A DNA stretch of 63,400 nt from a virus, in the IMG/VR virus record IMGVR_UViG_3300034101_001021, positions 1 to 63,400 of that record; one strand, 5' to 3'. The notes below the pieces were generated by a model that did not search any database, was not told where the DNA came from, and saw only the letters and a program-made list of their open reading frames with translations. Made by a program: the position numbers and the translations under genes. Shown in pieces: positions 14,134-22,355 of the stretch. How positions within the stretch are numbered: position 1 is the stretch's first letter; the number at the start of each line of letters is the position of its first letter.

Positions 14134-14295
14134 TTACTTTCCTTTCGTGTGGTAGGGCATGAAGGCAACAAAAATGGAAAAGATGATTACCAGCCCAGTG
14201 ATGGCGCGGGCATAAAATGGGTGCAAGTCTCCGCTGAGTACCAGGGCGACTGTCGCGGCGATAACAGACAAAATGGTGAAAATATAGAGTTTCAT
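14134..14295 (-). CDS. Two-span membrane micropeptide
   Basis: 53 residues with two membrane spans (IFTILSVIAATVALVLSG and ITGLVIIFSIFVAFM) and a short basic tail (YHTKGK). First gene after the leftward promoter, so expected early. A membrane-modifying or holin-like role is possible, but the lysis genes are elsewhere (42592-43900). Confidence 0.6.
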   Translation of the reverse strand: MKLYIFTILSVIAATVALVLSGDLHPFYARAITGLVIIFSIFVAFMPYHTKGK

Positions 14296-14333
14296 TTGGT
14301 GGTTGGCTCCGTGTGGTTGATTGGTACAGTTGC

Positions 14334-14363
14334 ATCCTACAGGTGTTTGGACTTGAAAAACAA
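14334..14363 (-). promoter_or_regulatory. Leftward sigma-70-type promoter
   Basis: Minus strand TTGTTT (14358-14363), 18-base spacer, TAGGAT (14334-14339). It would transcribe the leftward small-gene cluster, with the first ATG at 14295. Its -10 box is identical to that of the divergent rightward promoter. Confidence 0.6.
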
Positions 14364-14381
14364 GGGGTGTTCCATTCTTTG

Positions 14382-14410
14382 TTGCAATCGTTTGGCGCGA
14401 TTGATAGGAT
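14382..14410 (+). promoter_or_regulatory. Rightward sigma-70-type promoter before TerS
   Basis: TTGCAA (14382-14387), 17-base spacer, TAGGAT (14405-14410). It lies 77 bases before the TerS ATG. A small hairpin, GCGC GAA GCGC (14464-14474), sits just before the TerS ribosome site. Confidence 0.65.
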
Positions 14411-14486
14411 TCGGCTATTCCCGGTTTGTACCCGTCTGGCGGGCATAGTCGGCGGGGGTTAAAGCGCGAAGCGCAGAAGGCAAAGA

Positions 14487-15290
14487 ATGAAACTCAGTCG
14501 TAAAGCAATGAAGGAAGCACTAGACACAGTACCCATGGATGTCGTCCTACTGGGTAGTGCCGGCGCATCAGGGGAGAAAAGGCTTAGCCCAAAGGAAATA
14601 GAGTTTGCCAGGGCGATAGCACTCGGGGAAAGCAAGGCGGGCGCATACAGAAAAAGCCGACCAAATAGCAAGGCAAAACCAGAGAACCAGAGCCGAAGGG
14701 GTCAGGAGCTGATGAAGAAAAGCGCAGTACAAGCGCAAGTCGAAGCCTTCCAGCGGGCTATTGAGGCGCAAAGATATCAAACCCCTGCTCACTTGCGGGC
14801 TCTGGTCATCCACCAGCTTACCGAAGCGGCCCTGAACCCTGACTTTCCACCGGCTACCAGGGTGAACGCACTCAAGGCGCTGGGCACAGTTACCGAAGTC
14901 GCGGCATTCACAGAGCGGCGCGAAGTTATCAAGTCCACCGATTCCACCGAGGCTCGGGAACGCCTGCTCGCAAGCCTACGCATGGCCATGCAGTCGCAAG
15001 CCGTGGATGTCGATGCCAACGATCTATTGGCAGAACTCGCACCCGCCCCCATGCGAAACGCGGCAGACGCAGACCCCGCCACCCCCACCCCCCAAGACTG
15101 TAGCGATGAGGAGGGGCTAACTACGCATAGTAATCCGCACAACCAATCGTCAGACTGTAACAACTTTACAGACACCCCATCCAATGCCTGTACCAATTTT
15201 ACAGGGGGGGATCTAAATTTTCCCGATGGCTCTGTAACGCCGGATATAGAAGATACCCCCCCTTATGAAAAGGGTACCCCTGAAAAGTGA
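14487..15290 (+). CDS. terS: Terminase small subunit (TerS)
   Basis: 267 residues. It has the features of TerS: a helix-turn-helix-like N-terminal domain (LSPKEIEFARAIALGESKAG, Y-R-K-S), a helical oligomerisation middle and a long disordered acidic C-terminus. It recognises the packaging site and loads TerL. TerL follows after one small gene. Two weak palindromes of the operator type lie within the codons of the disordered tail (15155-15171 and 15187-15205). Confidence 0.75.
   Translation: MKLSRKAMKEALDTVPMDVVLLGSAGASGEKRLSPKEIEFARAIALGESKAGAYRKSRPNSKAKPENQSRRGQELMKKSAVQAQVEAFQRAIEAQRYQTPAHLRALVIHQLTEAALNPDFPPATRVNALKALGTVTEVAAFTERREVIKSTDSTEARERLLASLRMAMQSQAVDVDANDLLAELAPAPMRNAADADPATPTPQDCSDEEGLTTHSNPHNQSSDCNNFTDTPSNACTNFTGGDLNFPDGSVTPDIEDTPPYEKGTPEK
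15155..15171. promoter_or_regulatory. Degenerate operator-type repeat within terS
   Basis: CTGTAA, five bases, TTACAG. It lies in the disordered tail codons of terS, about 140 bases before the main operator cluster. A looser relative, CCTGTA/TACAGG, lies at 15187-15205. Confidence 0.35.
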
Positions 15291-15292
15291 GT

Positions 15293-15313
15293 ACTGTAAC
15301 ATTATGTTACAGT
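15293..15313. promoter_or_regulatory. Operator palindrome, 10-bp arms
   Basis: ACTGTAACAT, one base, ATGTTACAGT: perfect 10-bp arms, followed by GCAA. It begins two bases after the terS stop and is first of a cluster in the 126-base gap before the LexA-like gene. Confidence 0.75.
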
Positions 15314-15364
15314 GCAAATGTACCAAAGTTATAGTGCTACGTAACAGTGATACAGAGCAAGAGT

Positions 15365-15402
15365 ACTGTAACATGATGTTACAGTGCAAGTAACAGTGTT
15401 AC
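15365..15402. promoter_or_regulatory. Paired operator palindromes
   Basis: ACTGTAACAT, G, ATGTTACAGT (15365-15385), then GTAAC AGT GTTAC (15390-15402). The last copy ends 14 bases before the LexA-like gene, overlapping the position of its ribosome site. A degenerate GTAACAGTGATAC (15341-15353) lies between the two main sites. The extended match TACTGTAACA...TGTTACAGTGCAA recurs at 15292 and 30543. Confidence 0.75.
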
Positions 15403-15416
15403 GGCAAGGATAGAAA

Positions 15417-15644
15417 ATGACGGATGCTCAGAGAGAGATATATGTAGTGATAGAGGGCTGGTGGAATAAGTTTGGTTATGGGCCGTCTATAGACAATATT
15501 ATGCTTGTGACTGGGGACAAGGGCCGTGGGAATGTGCATAGGAAGATCAAGGCGTTGCTGAAGGCTGGCTACTTGAAAGGTCGGCCTAGGGCGCCGAGGT
15601 CTGTGAGGCCGTCGTATATGCGGGTTCACAAAGTCGTTAAGTGA
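15417..15644 (+). CDS. LexA-type DNA-binding domain protein
   Basis: 75 residues with the LexA winged-helix layout: L/T-x-x-Q-x-x-I-Y-x-x-I, G-Y-G-P-S-I-D-N-I, then NVHRKIKALLKAGYLKG and a basic tail. The protease half is absent, so it cannot self-cleave. At least three operator-type repeats lie directly upstream, so autoregulation is the simplest model. It overlaps TerL by GTGA and would set packaging-gene expression. Confidence 0.6.
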   Translation: MTDAQREIYVVIEGWWNKFGYGPSIDNIMLVTGDKGRGNVHRKIKALLKAGYLKGRPRAPRSVRPSYMRVHKVVK

Positions 15645-17137
15645 AGATATTAGAGATCCTTGATGCTCTTCCTGAAGGGGAGAGGGAGTCTTTAGTTCAG
15701 ATGGCTCTACAGTATCAAGAGGCCATGTCTAGGGAGGCGGGGCAGAAGCAGTTCTTGTCCTTTGTGAAGACGATGTGGCCGGGGTTTATTAGTGGCCGAC
15801 ATCATGCTGTCATGGCAAAGAAGTTTGAAGAGATCGCTGAGGGGAAGCTAAAGAGGCTGATCATCAATATGCCGCCTCGACATACAAAGTCAGAGTTTGC
15901 TTCTTTCTTGTTGCCGGCGTGGTTTTTGGGAAGGTTCCCAGATAAGAAGATCATCCAGACTTCCCATACGGCAGAACTTGCTGTCGGATTTGGTCGGAAA
16001 GTTAGAAACCTGGTTGATAGCGACGCGTATGCAAAAGTCTTCCCTAATGTAGCCCTACGGCATGACTCCAAAGCGGCTGGACGATGGTCTACTAATAAGA
16101 GCGGGGAATACTTTGCTATTGGTATCGGGGGTGCTGTAACAGGTAAAGGGGCGGATCTACTGATTATTGACGATCCACACTCGGAGCAAGAGGCTGCTTT
16201 AGCCGAGATCAACCCTGAGATCTACGATAAAACGTATGAATGGTTTACCTCTGGTCCTCGTCAGAGGTTACAGCCTGGCGGGTCCATAGTCGTCGTTATG
16301 ACTCGATGGTCGAAGAAAGATTTAACCGGCCAAGTCTTAAAAGCAAGCGCCCAGAGAGAGGGGGATGAGTGGGAAGTTATCGAGTTCCCCGCGATTCTTC
16401 CGTCTAAAAAGCCTCTATGGCCTGAGTTCTGGCCGTTAGAAGAGCTACAAGCACTTAGAAATGAGCTGCCAAACTCTAAATGGATGGCGCAGTATCAACA
16501 AAATCCGACGTCAGAGTCGGCTGCGATCATCAAAAGAGAGTGGTGGAGGACATGGATACACGATGACCCTCCTCAGTGTGACTACACATTGATGTCTTGG
16601 GACACGGCGTTTGAAGCAAACAACCGAGCTGACTACTCGGCCTGTACTTTATGGGGGATATTTGATCATCCAGACGAGACTGGCACCCCTCAGTCGAACA
16701 TTATTCTTCTAAACGCCTTTAGAGACAGGATGGAATTCCCTGAATTGAAGAAAAGGGCAATTCAGAATTACAAAGATTGGGAGCCAGACTCAGTAATTAT
16801 TGAGAAAAAGGCGTCAGGTGCCCCGTTGATTTATGAGTTACGGGCCATGGGTATCCCTGTACAAGAATTTACCCCTGTCCGGGGGAACGACAAGATAACA
16901 AGACTTAATGCCGTATCAGATATTTTTGCTTCTGGGAGAGTTTGGGCGCCGACTACGCGTTGGGCCGAAGAAGTTGTAGATGAAGTAGCGGCATTTCCTG
17001 CTGGAGAACATGACGACTATGTAGACGCAACGTCTCTTGCCATCATGAGGTTTCGTAAAGGGGGCTTTATCCGTACACTATTAGATCAAGAGGACGACCC
17101 TCCCACACTTAGACGGCGAAACGAGCCGTATTACTGA
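15641..17137 (+). CDS. terL: Terminase large subunit (TerL)
   Basis: 498 residues from a GTG overlapping the previous stop (GTGA). ATPase part: Walker A-type MPPRHTKSE (residues 77-85) and Walker B LLIIDD (173-178), followed by T-R-W coupling motif. Nuclease part: S-W-D-T-A-F-E (near residue 320) and H-D-D-Y-V-D-A (near 456). It drives DNA into the head and cuts it, docking on the portal encoded next. Confidence 0.95.
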   Translation: MKILEILDALPEGERESLVQMALQYQEAMSREAGQKQFLSFVKTMWPGFISGRHHAVMAKKFEEIAEGKLKRLIINMPPRHTKSEFASFLLPAWFLGRFPDKKIIQTSHTAELAVGFGRKVRNLVDSDAYAKVFPNVALRHDSKAAGRWSTNKSGEYFAIGIGGAVTGKGADLLIIDDPHSEQEAALAEINPEIYDKTYEWFTSGPRQRLQPGGSIVVVMTRWSKKDLTGQVLKASAQREGDEWEVIEFPAILPSKKPLWPEFWPLEELQALRNELPNSKWMAQYQQNPTSESAAIIKREWWRTWIHDDPPQCDYTLMSWDTAFEANNRADYSACTLWGIFDHPDETGTPQSNIILLNAFRDRMEFPELKKRAIQNYKDWEPDSVIIEKKASGAPLIYELRAMGIPVQEFTPVRGNDKITRLNAVSDIFASGRVWAPTTRWAEEVVDEVAAFPAGEHDDYVDATSLAIMRFRKGGFIRTLLDQEDDPPTLRRRNEPYY

Positions 17138-17147
17138 GGAATAAGAC

Positions 17148-19658
17148 ATGGCTATCGAAAAAGCACTGAACCAAGCGCCCCTTGGAATGGGTACGGACAT
17201 GATGGAAGATCAAGAGCCGGCTATTGAAATTGAGATTGAAGATCCAGAGTCCGTAAAGATTGGGATTGGCGATCTGGAGATTGAGTTTGAGAAGCAGGAA
17301 ATGTCTGATGAAGACTTTAACTCTAATCTGGCTGAGTCAATGGACTCAGAAGCCTTAGCGACTATCGCCGGAGAACTCATTGGCGACTACGACGACGACA
17401 TTTCGTCTCGTAAAGACTGGATACAGACCTATGTAGACGGCCTAGAACTTCTCGGAATGAAGATTGAAGAGCGGGCTGAGCCGTGGGAAGGCGCGTGTGG
17501 TGTGTATCACCCGTTACTTTCTGAAGCCTTGGTGAAATTTCAGGCAGAAACCATGATGTCCACGTTTCCTGCCTCGGGCCCGGTCAAAACACAGATCGTC
17601 GGCAAAGAGACGCCAGAGAAAAAAGAAGCTGCAAAGCGCGTTCAAGACGATATGAACTATCAGTTGATGGACGTAATGAAAGAATATCGTCCAGAACATG
17701 AGAGGATGCTCTGGGGCCTGGGGCTTTCTGGTAATGCGTTCAAAAAGGTCTATTACGACCCAAATATTGAGCGACAAGTTTCGTTGTTTGTCCCGGCAGA
17801 AGACATTGTTGTTCCCTATGGAGCCTCTGATCTTGAGTCTGCCGAGCGCGTAACCCACGTTATGCGGAAAACAGAGAATGAACTACGTCGTCTCCAAGTC
17901 TCTGGTTTCTATGCAGACGTAGATCTCGGTCCTCCAAACAATATTCTCGACGAAGTAGAGAAGAAGATCGCTGAGAAGCTGGGATTTAGAGCGACGAGTG
18001 ACTCGCGATACAAGATTCTTGAAATGCACGTGGAGTTAGACCTCGCTGGCCACGAACACCGTGACGATAAAGGCGAACTAACAGGTATCGCTCTTCCATA
18101 TGTTGTAACTATTGAGAAGGGATCGAACACAATCCTGGCGATTCGTCGTAACTGGGAGCCCGATGATGAGACGTATCAAAAACGACAACATTTTGTTCAT
18201 TACGGATACGTTCCGGGCTTTGGGTTTTACTATTTCGGTCTTATTCACCTTGTTGGTGCTTTTGCCAAGTCTGGTACTTCTCTCATTCGTCAGTTGGTTG
18301 ATGCTGGAACACTATCGAATCTGCCGGGAGGCTTTAAAGCGCGGGGTCTGCGCGTTAAAGGCGATGACACACCGATAGCGCCAGGCGAGTTCCGTGACGT
18401 AGATGTCCCATCAGGTTCTATTAAAGATAACCTGATGCCGCTGCCGTACAAAGAGCCAAGTCAAACTCTGTATCAATTGTTCAATACGATCATTGAAGAG
18501 GGCCGTAGGTTTGCAAATACCGCAGACCTTCAGATCTCTGATATGTCTGCCCAGGCTCCGGTAGGAACTACGCTGGCAATCCTTGAGCGCACACTCAAAA
18601 CCATGTCGGCAGTCCAGGCCCGCGTTCATTACTCGATGAAGCAGGAGCTTGGGTTACTCAAGCAGATCATCGCGGCATACACACCTGATGAATACAGCTA
18701 TGAACCTGTAGACGGACATCGCAGGGCGAAGAAAGCAGACTATGACGATGTTGATGTCATCCCGGTATCCGATCCAAACGCGTCAACGATGGCGCAGAAG
18801 ATCGTTCAGTATCAGGCGGTCATGCAATTGGCGCAGGCGGCTCCCAATCTCTATAACCTTCCGCTTCTTCACAGGCAGATGCTCGACGTACTAGGGATTA
18901 AAGACGCGCAGAAGTTAGTCCCCATGGACGAAGATCAGAAGCCAGAAGATCCTGTTACAGAGAATCAAAACATTCTTCGCAGCAAGCCAGTGAAGGCGTT
19001 TATGTACCAGGACCACAGAGCGCACATCACGGTCCACATGTCTGCTATGCAAGACCCAATGATCCAGCAGCTCTTAAAAGACAATCCTGCTGCCGGACAG
19101 ATGCAAGCGGCCATGATGAATCACATCAATGAGCACCTTGGCATGGAGTATCGCAAGCAGATTGAATTGCAGCTTGGATTCAATCTGCCGCCGACACAAG
19201 ACGAAGCTGGTGATGACATTCACATTAATCCAGAAGTCGAAGCCCGTCTTGCCCCGATGTTGGCTCAAGCCGCACAAAGATTACTGGCACAAAACCAGGC
19301 GCAAGTTGCACAACAACAAGCGCAGCAGCAGGCCCAAGATCCGATCATACAAATGCAGCAACAAGAGCTTGCAATTAAACAGGCCGAGGTACAACGCAAG
19401 GCCCAGAAAGATCAAGCAGACATTGATCTACGTAAACGCCAGCAGGAGATCGAGGCTGGCCGCATCATCGCCCAGAACGAAATGGCAAAACAAAAACTCC
19501 AGGTTGATCAACAAATGGAGGCCATTAAAGCTGCGGCAGAAATGCGTGATGGCAGAGAGAAAGAAATCATTCGTCTTGGTGCTGATATTGCCAAGCAGCT
19601 CTCTAGCCAGGCGCATCAGAAAGAATTGCAACGTCAACCACAACCAAAGGTTAAGTAA
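17148..19658 (+). CDS. Portal protein, P22-type
   Basis: 836 residues. The length, the acidic N-terminus, the conserved core (E-P-W-E-G-A-C-G-V-Y-H-P-L, G-L-S-G-N-A-F-K-K-V-Y-Y-D, M-S-A-Q-A-P-V-G-T-T-L-A-I-L-E) and the long Gln-rich helical C-terminus fit P22-like portals, whose C-terminal barrel extends into the head. It forms the dodecameric DNA gate. It follows TerL by 10 bases. The Q/A-rich coiled tail (about residues 700-830) is the barrel candidate. Confidence 0.85.
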   Translation: MAIEKALNQAPLGMGTDMMEDQEPAIEIEIEDPESVKIGIGDLEIEFEKQEMSDEDFNSNLAESMDSEALATIAGELIGDYDDDISSRKDWIQTYVDGLELLGMKIEERAEPWEGACGVYHPLLSEALVKFQAETMMSTFPASGPVKTQIVGKETPEKKEAAKRVQDDMNYQLMDVMKEYRPEHERMLWGLGLSGNAFKKVYYDPNIERQVSLFVPAEDIVVPYGASDLESAERVTHVMRKTENELRRLQVSGFYADVDLGPPNNILDEVEKKIAEKLGFRATSDSRYKILEMHVELDLAGHEHRDDKGELTGIALPYVVTIEKGSNTILAIRRNWEPDDETYQKRQHFVHYGYVPGFGFYYFGLIHLVGAFAKSGTSLIRQLVDAGTLSNLPGGFKARGLRVKGDDTPIAPGEFRDVDVPSGSIKDNLMPLPYKEPSQTLYQLFNTIIEEGRRFANTADLQISDMSAQAPVGTTLAILERTLKTMSAVQARVHYSMKQELGLLKQIIAAYTPDEYSYEPVDGHRRAKKADYDDVDVIPVSDPNASTMAQKIVQYQAVMQLAQAAPNLYNLPLLHRQMLDVLGIKDAQKLVPMDEDQKPEDPVTENQNILRSKPVKAFMYQDHRAHITVHMSAMQDPMIQQLLKDNPAAGQMQAAMMNHINEHLGMEYRKQIELQLGFNLPPTQDEAGDDIHINPEVEARLAPMLAQAAQRLLAQNQAQVAQQQAQQQAQDPIIQMQQQELAIKQAEVQRKAQKDQADIDLRKRQQEIEAGRIIAQNEMAKQKLQVDQQMEAIKAAAEMRDGREKEIIRLGADIAKQLSSQAHQKELQRQPQPKVK

Positions 19659-19846
19659 TGGATGCACTCGACATAATAGTTGAACAAACCGACGAGAAGG
19701 TCGAGCAATTAAAGAATCACTTGGCAGAAGGCAAGTGTGAGTCGTTTGAAGAGTACAAAAGAATTTGCGGTGAGATCCGGGGTCTGCTCATCGCAAGGGG
19801 GTACACATTAGACCTCAAACAAAAGATGGAGAACTCGGATGAGTAG
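19658..19846 (+). CDS. Small acidic helical protein
   Basis: 62 residues, helical, acidic. Overlaps the portal stop and the GroES-like gene. Often a short protein sits here in podovirus-like phages; role unknown. Confidence 0.6.
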   Translation: MDALDIIVEQTDEKVEQLKNHLAEGKCESFEEYKRICGEIRGLLIARGYTLDLKQKMENSDE

Positions 19847-20255
19847 TCTGTTAATCGGTACAAATCCCGATCAACCCCAGGTTGTAGGCTCGATTGACCT
19901 AGAAGCAACAAACGAAGAGAAGGCAAGGCAGTTACCTAAACCATCTGGATACCGCATCTTGTGCGCGATTCCAGACATAGAGAAAGAGTATGAAAGCGGT
20001 TTAGTAAAAGCAGATACAACAATTCATTTTGAAGAGTTGTTGACCACGGTCCTATTTGTAGTTGATATGGGGCCAGATTGTTATAAAGACCCGACCCGTT
20101 TCCCGACTGGTGCCTGGTGCAAACAAGGCGACTTTGTACTCGTCCGCCCCAATGCAGGAACCAGAGTTGTTATTCATGGCAAAGAGTTTCGCCTGATTAA
20201 CGATGACTCGGTAGAAGCGGTTGTTCAAGACCCACGCGGCATTAAACGCAAATAA
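19839..20255 (+). CDS. GroES-like co-chaperonin fold protein
   Basis: 138 residues. From about residue 34 it follows the GroES pattern: P-x-G-Y-R-I-L-C-A-I-P, then E-S-G-L-V, V-V-D-M-G-P-D, a G-D-F-V-L-V-R-P turn and G-K-E-F-R-L-I-N-D-D-S-V-E-A-V-V. GroES-like proteins in phages help fold capsid protein (T4 gp31 is the best-known). Its place between portal and scaffold supports such a role. The mobile loop is unusual, with D-C-Y-K-D. Confidence 0.7.
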   Translation: MSSLLIGTNPDQPQVVGSIDLEATNEEKARQLPKPSGYRILCAIPDIEKEYESGLVKADTTIHFEELLTTVLFVVDMGPDCYKDPTRFPTGAWCKQGDFVLVRPNAGTRVVIHGKEFRLINDDSVEAVVQDPRGIKRK

Positions 20256-20267
20256 CAGGAGGACAAG

Positions 20268-21227
20268 ATGCCTGAATTAGAGAAAAACGATTTTCAGTTT
20301 CCCGACGAAAAGCGCGAGTTAAGCGTAACTATGGAAGCCTCTGACGACAAAGTTGAGGTGGAGATAGAAGACGACACTCCAGCAGAAGATCGGGGCCGAC
20401 AGCCTCTCCCTATGCCTCTAAGAGAAGAATTAGAAAAAGACGATCTTGAGTCATACGACGAGGAAGTTAAACAAAAACTAAAGCAGATGCGTAAAGTCTG
20501 GCATGACGAGCGCCGAGAGAAAGAGGCTGCTTATCGTGAGCAGCAAGAGGCGGTTCAGTTTGCTCAGAAGCTAATGAATGAGAACAAGCGTATTAAGCAG
20601 ATCCTCGATACCGGGGGTAAAGAATATGCGACGACTCTGCAAGAAGCGGCTGGTTTAAAGCTAAAAATGGCTGAGCAGCTATACAAAGAAGCCTATGATT
20701 CTGGTGATTCTGACAAGGTATTAGAGGCGCAAAAGGCACTGCAAGAGGCTCATATTCGGGCCATGCAGGCGCAGCACTTCCAAATGCCCACTTTACAAGA
20801 GGAAAATTTTCAGGTACAAAATAATTATGAGACCCAGGCGCCCGTCGCCCGGACCAATCCCAAGTTAAATGCGTGGCAAGAACGCAACCCTTGGTATGGC
20901 CAGGATGACGAAATGACCGCGACTGCTCTAGGGCTACACGAAAAGCTCAAGAAGTCGGGGGAAGTGGAGATTGGGTCCGACGAGTATTACGCGATTTTGG
21001 ACAGAACAATTCGCAAACGGTTTCCAGAGCAGTTTGAGGAACCGGAAGTTCAAAAGGCAAGAACTGATCGGACAAAACCGAGCACAGTGGTAGCCCCAGC
21101 AGTTCGCAGCACGGCTTCTAACAGAATAAAGCTGAAAGCGAGCCAGGTAGCACTGGCAAAAAGGTTGGGATTAACCCCTGAACAGTACGCCATTGAACAA
21201 CGTAAATTGGAGGCCCAAAATGGCTGA
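20268..21227 (+). CDS. Scaffold protein
   Basis: 319 residues, acidic, with long charged coiled coils (KQKLKQMRKVWHDERREK, then LKLKMAEQLYKEAY) and a basic C-terminus. This composition and position, between portal and capsid, are typical of internal scaffolds that guide head assembly and then leave. It overlaps the next gene by 8 bases. Confidence 0.7.
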   Translation: MPELEKNDFQFPDEKRELSVTMEASDDKVEVEIEDDTPAEDRGRQPLPMPLREELEKDDLESYDEEVKQKLKQMRKVWHDERREKEAAYREQQEAVQFAQKLMNENKRIKQILDTGGKEYATTLQEAAGLKLKMAEQLYKEAYDSGDSDKVLEAQKALQEAHIRAMQAQHFQMPTLQEENFQVQNNYETQAPVARTNPKLNAWQERNPWYGQDDEMTATALGLHEKLKKSGEVEIGSDEYYAILDRTIRKRFPEQFEEPEVQKARTDRTKPSTVVAPAVRSTASNRIKLKASQVALAKRLGLTPEQYAIEQRKLEAQNG

Positions 21228-21672
21228 ACAAACTAGAGCTTCACGCGATGTAGCAACCCGAGCAACAACCGAGCGCCCCAAACAGTGGGCGCCAGCGGAG
21301 TTACTCCCAGAGCCAGACAAAGAAGCTGGGTATGCTTATCGATGGATTCGTGTTTCCATGTTGAATCAGGCTGACCCACGTAACCTTTCTTCCAAAATGA
21401 GAGAGGGCTGGGAGCCGGTTCGGATTGAGGAACAACCGAAATTCCAACTGTTACTAGATCCCAATAGTCGTTTTAAAGACAACATTGAGATCGGCGGGTT
21501 GTTGTTATGCAAAACCCCAGAAGAGCTAGTTGACCAGAGGTCTAAACACTTTCGTGGCCAGACCCAAGCTCAGACGGAGGCTGTTGACAATACCCTTATG
21601 CGGCAAAGCGATCCGAGGATGCCAATCTTTAAAGAGCGGAAATCATCGAGTAGCTTTGGTAAAGGAACTTAA
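21220..21672 (+). CDS. Virion-region protein, function unknown
   Basis: 150 residues from the ATG at 21220 (GGAGG before it). It includes Y-A-Y-R-W-I-R-V-S-M, G-W-E-P-V-R and G-G-L-L-L-C-K-T-P-E-E-L, a pattern I associate with a small conserved protein next to capsid genes. Ser-rich C-terminus. Head completion or scaffold partner is possible. Confidence 0.6.
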   Translation: MAEQTRASRDVATRATTERPKQWAPAELLPEPDKEAGYAYRWIRVSMLNQADPRNLSSKMREGWEPVRIEEQPKFQLLLDPNSRFKDNIEIGGLLLCKTPEELVDQRSKHFRGQTQAQTEAVDNTLMRQSDPRMPIFKERKSSSSFGKGT

Positions 21673-21687
21673 ACTTAGGAGTTAAAA

Positions 21688-22344
21688 ATGGCTTACCCTA
21701 CTGTTAGCAAGCCTTATGGTTTGCAACCGATCAATTTGATCGGCGGTCAGGTCTTTGCCGGAGCAACTCGCTATCGTCGTATTGCCAGTGCTTATGCAAC
21801 GGCAATCTTCTATGGCGATCTGGTAAAACTGACAACGGACGGCACTGTTGTTCTAGCTAATGAAACCTCCACGGGTCCTTCAACGGGATTTGCTGGCGTC
21901 TTTCTTGGCTGTACATACACCGACCCCACAAGCAAGCAGATTCGTTTCCAACAGTTTTACCCTGGTGCGATTACTGTTCCCACTGGTACGTTTATTAACG
22001 CCATCATTGCTGACGATCCTGACACTCTGTTTAAGGTTGTTGTGGTCTCTGGCACGACGGTTGTTACTGGCGTTCAGTACAGTGCAATTGGTGAAAATGC
22101 TGACCTGGTGCAAAACACTGGATCGACGGTGACTGGTAATTCCGCAGTTGCTATTAACGCAACTACCGGAACTGCCAAGACAAAACCTATCCGTATTGTG
22201 GATGTTGTTACTGACACTTCTTATATCTCTAGTGGAAACGTTCTGTTCCCAGAGGTAATCGTCAAGATCAATGCTCCCTCGATGGATGGTGATGGCGTGT
22301 CATCCGGCGGCCATATGTACAACAACCCGCTTGGCATTGCTTAA
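21688..22344 (+). CDS. Probable head decoration or capsid-associated protein
   Basis: 218 residues, beta-rich, no charged helices. N-terminus S-K-P-Y-G-L-Q-P-I-N-L-I-G-G, then many V/T strands; C-terminal G-H-M-Y-N-N-P-L-G-I-A. It directly precedes the capsid gene, as decoration proteins often do. I recall similar pairs in other phages with gpT-like capsids. Confidence 0.6.
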   Translation: MAYPTVSKPYGLQPINLIGGQVFAGATRYRRIASAYATAIFYGDLVKLTTDGTVVLANETSTGPSTGFAGVFLGCTYTDPTSKQIRFQQFYPGAITVPTGTFINAIIADDPDTLFKVVVVSGTTVVTGVQYSAIGENADLVQNTGSTVTGNSAVAINATTGTAKTKPIRIVDVVTDTSYISSGNVLFPEVIVKINAPSMDGDGVSSGGHMYNNPLGIA

Positions 22345-22355
22345 GGAGCTAAATC

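Noticed and set aside
5211-15385. LexA/SOS boxes (CTGT-N8-ACAG) among the palindromes
   Set aside because: The spacing between CTGT and ACAG in the perfect sites is 10 or 11 bases, not 8, so they do not fit the classical gamma/beta-proteobacterial LexA box.
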